In this document: piece by piece, positions 62,432-64,000 of the stretch | How the letters are laid out: the number at the start of each line of letters is the position of its first letter | Position numbering within the stretch: the stretch's first letter is position 1 | Assembly (NCBI RefSeq): GCF_036898465.1 | Contig: NZ_JARUMJ010000001.1 | Coordinates: 3,658,001 to 3,722,000 of the forward strand | Reading direction: 5' to 3' | Source of the DNA: Streptomyces sp. B21-105 | GTDB lineage: Bacteria; Actinomycetota; Actinomycetes; Streptomycetales; Streptomycetaceae | DNA: 64,000 bases | Notes under the pieces: model-generated | What the model saw: only the letters and a program-made list of their open reading frames with translations | Databases searched by the model: none | Told to the model about the DNA's origin: nothing | Position numbers and translations under genes: made by a program

Positions 62432-62933
62432 GGTCTCCGGTTCGGGGGGTCGGGCTGCTCGTTACTCGGCTACGTATGACAACCGGGCCACCCTACCGGC
62501 GGCCCGGATGTCAACGCGCCGACGAGGCCGCGTCGCCCGCGGGTGGGACCCAGCTCACAACACCCGCAGCCACCGCGCGATCACGGCGGTGTCGGGTCTC
62601 CGTGCCGGGTGCCACGCGTTTCACCGGGCCGGACGCCCGATTGGCCAGCAGGCCGGGCACCAGGTCGTACGCCCGGCCGGTCACCAGCCCCCTGTCCCGT
62701 CTGTCCCGTCCATCCCGTCGACCACCGGGCCGGACGCCCCGTCAACCACCGGCCCACACACCCGATCGACCACCCGGCCGCACACCCGACGACCGCCGGG
62801 CCGACCGCCCGACCGCCCGACCGCCCGGAATCCCGTCGCGGTCTCTGGTGTGTGACCAGGGAGAACGGAAGGGCGGCACCCCTCTTGGGGTGTCGCCCTT
62901 CCGTCGGCCGGGGGTGCTGTCAGGGCCGGGGGG
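62432..62933. other. Intergenic stretch between helicase and GH43 genes
   Basis: About 500 bp without a gene. The helicase promoter should lie near 62440-62520. From about 62740 the DNA is built of CCGACCGCC and GATCGACCACCCGG-type short repeats. The GH43 terminator is at 62866-62903. Confidence 0.5.
62866..62903 (-). terminator. Terminator after the GH43 gene
   Basis: A 17-bp stem with one wobble (62866-62882 with 62887-62903, TCTT loop), about 30 bp past the minus-strand stop. Confidence 0.82.
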
Positions 62934-64000
62934 TCAGGCCCAGGGGGTCACTGCCTTGAAGGAGCTGTCGGCGCGGAAGGTGGCGGTGTTCTGGAAGGTG
63001 TCCATGCGCAGCTCGTAGTTGTAGTGGCGGAGGTAGCGGCCGGGGTAGTTGTAGGACTCCAGGCTGACCGAGCCGGCGACCGAACCGGGCCGGGCGCAGT
63101 AGGTGGCGTCCTTGGTGAAGACGGCCGTGCCGTTGTTCGCGTCGGCGCGGATCCTGAAGTCCATGTGGCGCAGATAGCGGCCGGCCGAGTCGCGGAACGA
63201 GTAGCAGGTGGGGTCGGCCAGGCCGGGGACGACGGTGAAGGTGGCGCTCTGCTTCACCGCCGGGGTGCTGGCGACGGTCACCGGGTCGACGTAGCCGAGG
63301 TTGTCGGATCGGACGGCGGCGTAGCGGCCGGGGAAGTTGACCGACTGGAGGGAACGGTCGGTGTGCGTCGGCAGGGTGGCGCCGACGGAGACCGGGTCGA
63401 CGCTGCTCAGGGTCGGGACGACCTTCTTGATCAGGCCGGCCGAGTCGAACTCCAGCTTGTCGACGGTGGTTTCGCGGTGGGTGCCGTCACCGCCGGGGAT
63501 GGCGAAGCGGTGGTAGGCGATGTACCAGTCGTCGGTGCCGGGCACCTGGACGACCGAGTGGTGGCCGGTCCCCTTGATGCCGAGGGCGAGGTCTTTCTCG
63601 AGGATCACGCCGCGCTTGGTCCAGGGCCCGGTGGGTGAGGTGCCGGTGGCGTAGGCGACGCGGTAGTTCTCGTCCCGGGTGTCGTTCTCCGACCACATGA
63701 AGTAGTAGGTGCCGTTGCGCTTGATGACGAAGGAGCCCTCGTTGTAGCCGCTCGGCGTGATGGCGGTGACCTTGGAGGCGTCGAAGGAGACCATGTCGTC
63801 GTGGAGCGGGACGACGTACGCCCGGCCGTTGCCCCAGTAGAGGTACCTCGTGCCGTCGTCGTCGGTGAAGACCGCCGGGTCGATCATCTGGCCCGTGTAG
63901 GCCCCGCGGGCGATCAGCGGCTTGCCCAGGGGGTCGGTGAACGGGCCGGTGGGCGAGTCGGAGACCGCGACGCCGATGTTGGTGTCGGCGGAGTAGTAGA
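62934..64000 (-). CDS. GH43-type glycosidase with AbfB domain, C-terminal part (5' end outside window)
   Basis: A secreted-type arabinan or xylan side-chain hydrolase. The frame is open to the window edge (YYSADTNIGVAVSDSPTGPF). The GH43 five-bladed propeller shows GQMIDPAVFTDDDGTRYLYW and GYNEGSFVIKRNGTYYFMWS with the acid Glu. GHHSVVQVPGTDDWYIAYHR follows. The C-terminal ~140 residues are an AbfB arabinose-binding domain (LQSVNFPGRYAAVRSDNLGY and ESYNYPGRYLRHYNYELRMD). The signal peptide lies outside the window. The substrate, arabinose-containing polysaccharide, is inferred from AbfB. Confidence 0.9.
   Translation of the reverse strand, partial: YYSADTNIGVAVSDSPTGPFTDPLGKPLIARGAYTGQMIDPAVFTDDDGTRYLYWGNGRAYVVPLHDDMVSFDASKVTAITPSGYNEGSFVIKRNGTYYFMWSENDTRDENYRVAYATGTSPTGPWTKRGVILEKDLALGIKGTGHHSVVQVPGTDDWYIAYHRFAIPGGDGTHRETTVDKLEFDSAGLIKKVVPTLSSVDPVSVGATLPTHTDRSLQSVNFPGRYAAVRSDNLGYVDPVTVASTPAVKQSATFTVVPGLADPTCYSFRDSAGRYLRHMDFRIRADANNGTAVFTKDATYCARPGSVAGSVSLESYNYPGRYLRHYNYELRMDTFQNTATFRADSSFKAVTPWA

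Overview
The window is a stretch of a Streptomyces-type actinomycete chromosome. The DNA is very GC-rich, GTG starts and ATGA/GTGA overlaps are frequent, and the gene content is typical of that genus: WhiJ-type regulator modules, an SsgA-like sporulation protein, DasR (dre) operators over GlcNAc phosphotransferase genes, and a LAxTG sortase substrate. From about 22 kb to the right end, the gene order resembles, from memory, the conserved S. coelicolor region around SCO2897-SCO2936. The left 13 kb looks accessory.

Region 1 (1-13.1 kb, accessory). The left edge holds the 3' half of a DISARM drmA helicase gene followed by drmB. Next come a WhiJ-type module (anti-sigma-like ATPase, XRE/DUF5753 regulator, DUF397 protein), a zinc-ribbon/HNH nuclease, and a second XRE/DUF5753 module with a DUF6879 protein. 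Two small proteins of unknown function and a truncated reading frame lead into a second-copy seryl-tRNA synthetase. A frameshifted glycosyltransferase remnant follows, then an archaeal-type aspartyl-tRNA synthetase. The aspartyl-tRNA synthetase is preceded by what reads as a complete T-box riboswitch: GAC (Asp) specifier at 11571-11573, TGGC bulge and a perfect antiterminator-type helix. A T-box-controlled spare AspRS next to a spare SerRS is the most interesting find. It suggests an inducible reserve or resistance system that senses uncharged tRNA-Asp.

Region 2 (13.1-29.5 kb). A GNAT acetyltransferase, a small secreted spore-associated-type protein, an MFS exporter with a palindromic operator, a Tat-exported alginate-lyase-like protein ending in an LATTG sorting signal, a second MFS transporter, a DUF445 membrane protein, an SGNH hydrolase, a DUF1707/LiaF-like protein with a three-gene ABC-2 exporter operon, and a class A penicillin-binding protein with a long Gly/Thr/Gln-rich tail.

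Region 3 (29.5-46.5 kb, housekeeping core). A GroES-like protein, a Bcp peroxiredoxin, tRNA-Leu(UAG), rdgB, rph and the GlcNAc PTS set nagF/nagE1/nagE2 with dre operators. These are followed by a metallo-beta-lactamase-fold enzyme, a membrane-anchored PemK/MazF-like protein, and the cysteine module (leader peptide, cysO, cysM, with mec 7 kb away). Then come LacI, pncA, pncB, clpS, DUF2017 and an amino-acid permease.

Region 4 (46.5-64 kb). A secreted M6 metalloprotease, two RDD membrane proteins separated by a 10 x 8-bp tandem repeat, ssgG, an FAD-linked oxidase, a TPR protein, hpd with a divergent AsnC/Lrp regulator, a Lon-like S16 protease, an IclR regulator, a DEAD/DEAH helicase, and the 3' part of a GH43/AbfB arabinan-type hydrolase running off the right edge.

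Short tandem repeats (8, 11, 14, 15 and 23 bp units) recur in the intergenic DNA. Many convergent or tandem gene pairs are separated by long perfect hairpin terminators. All family assignments were made by reading motifs in the translated sequence, and no database search was run.
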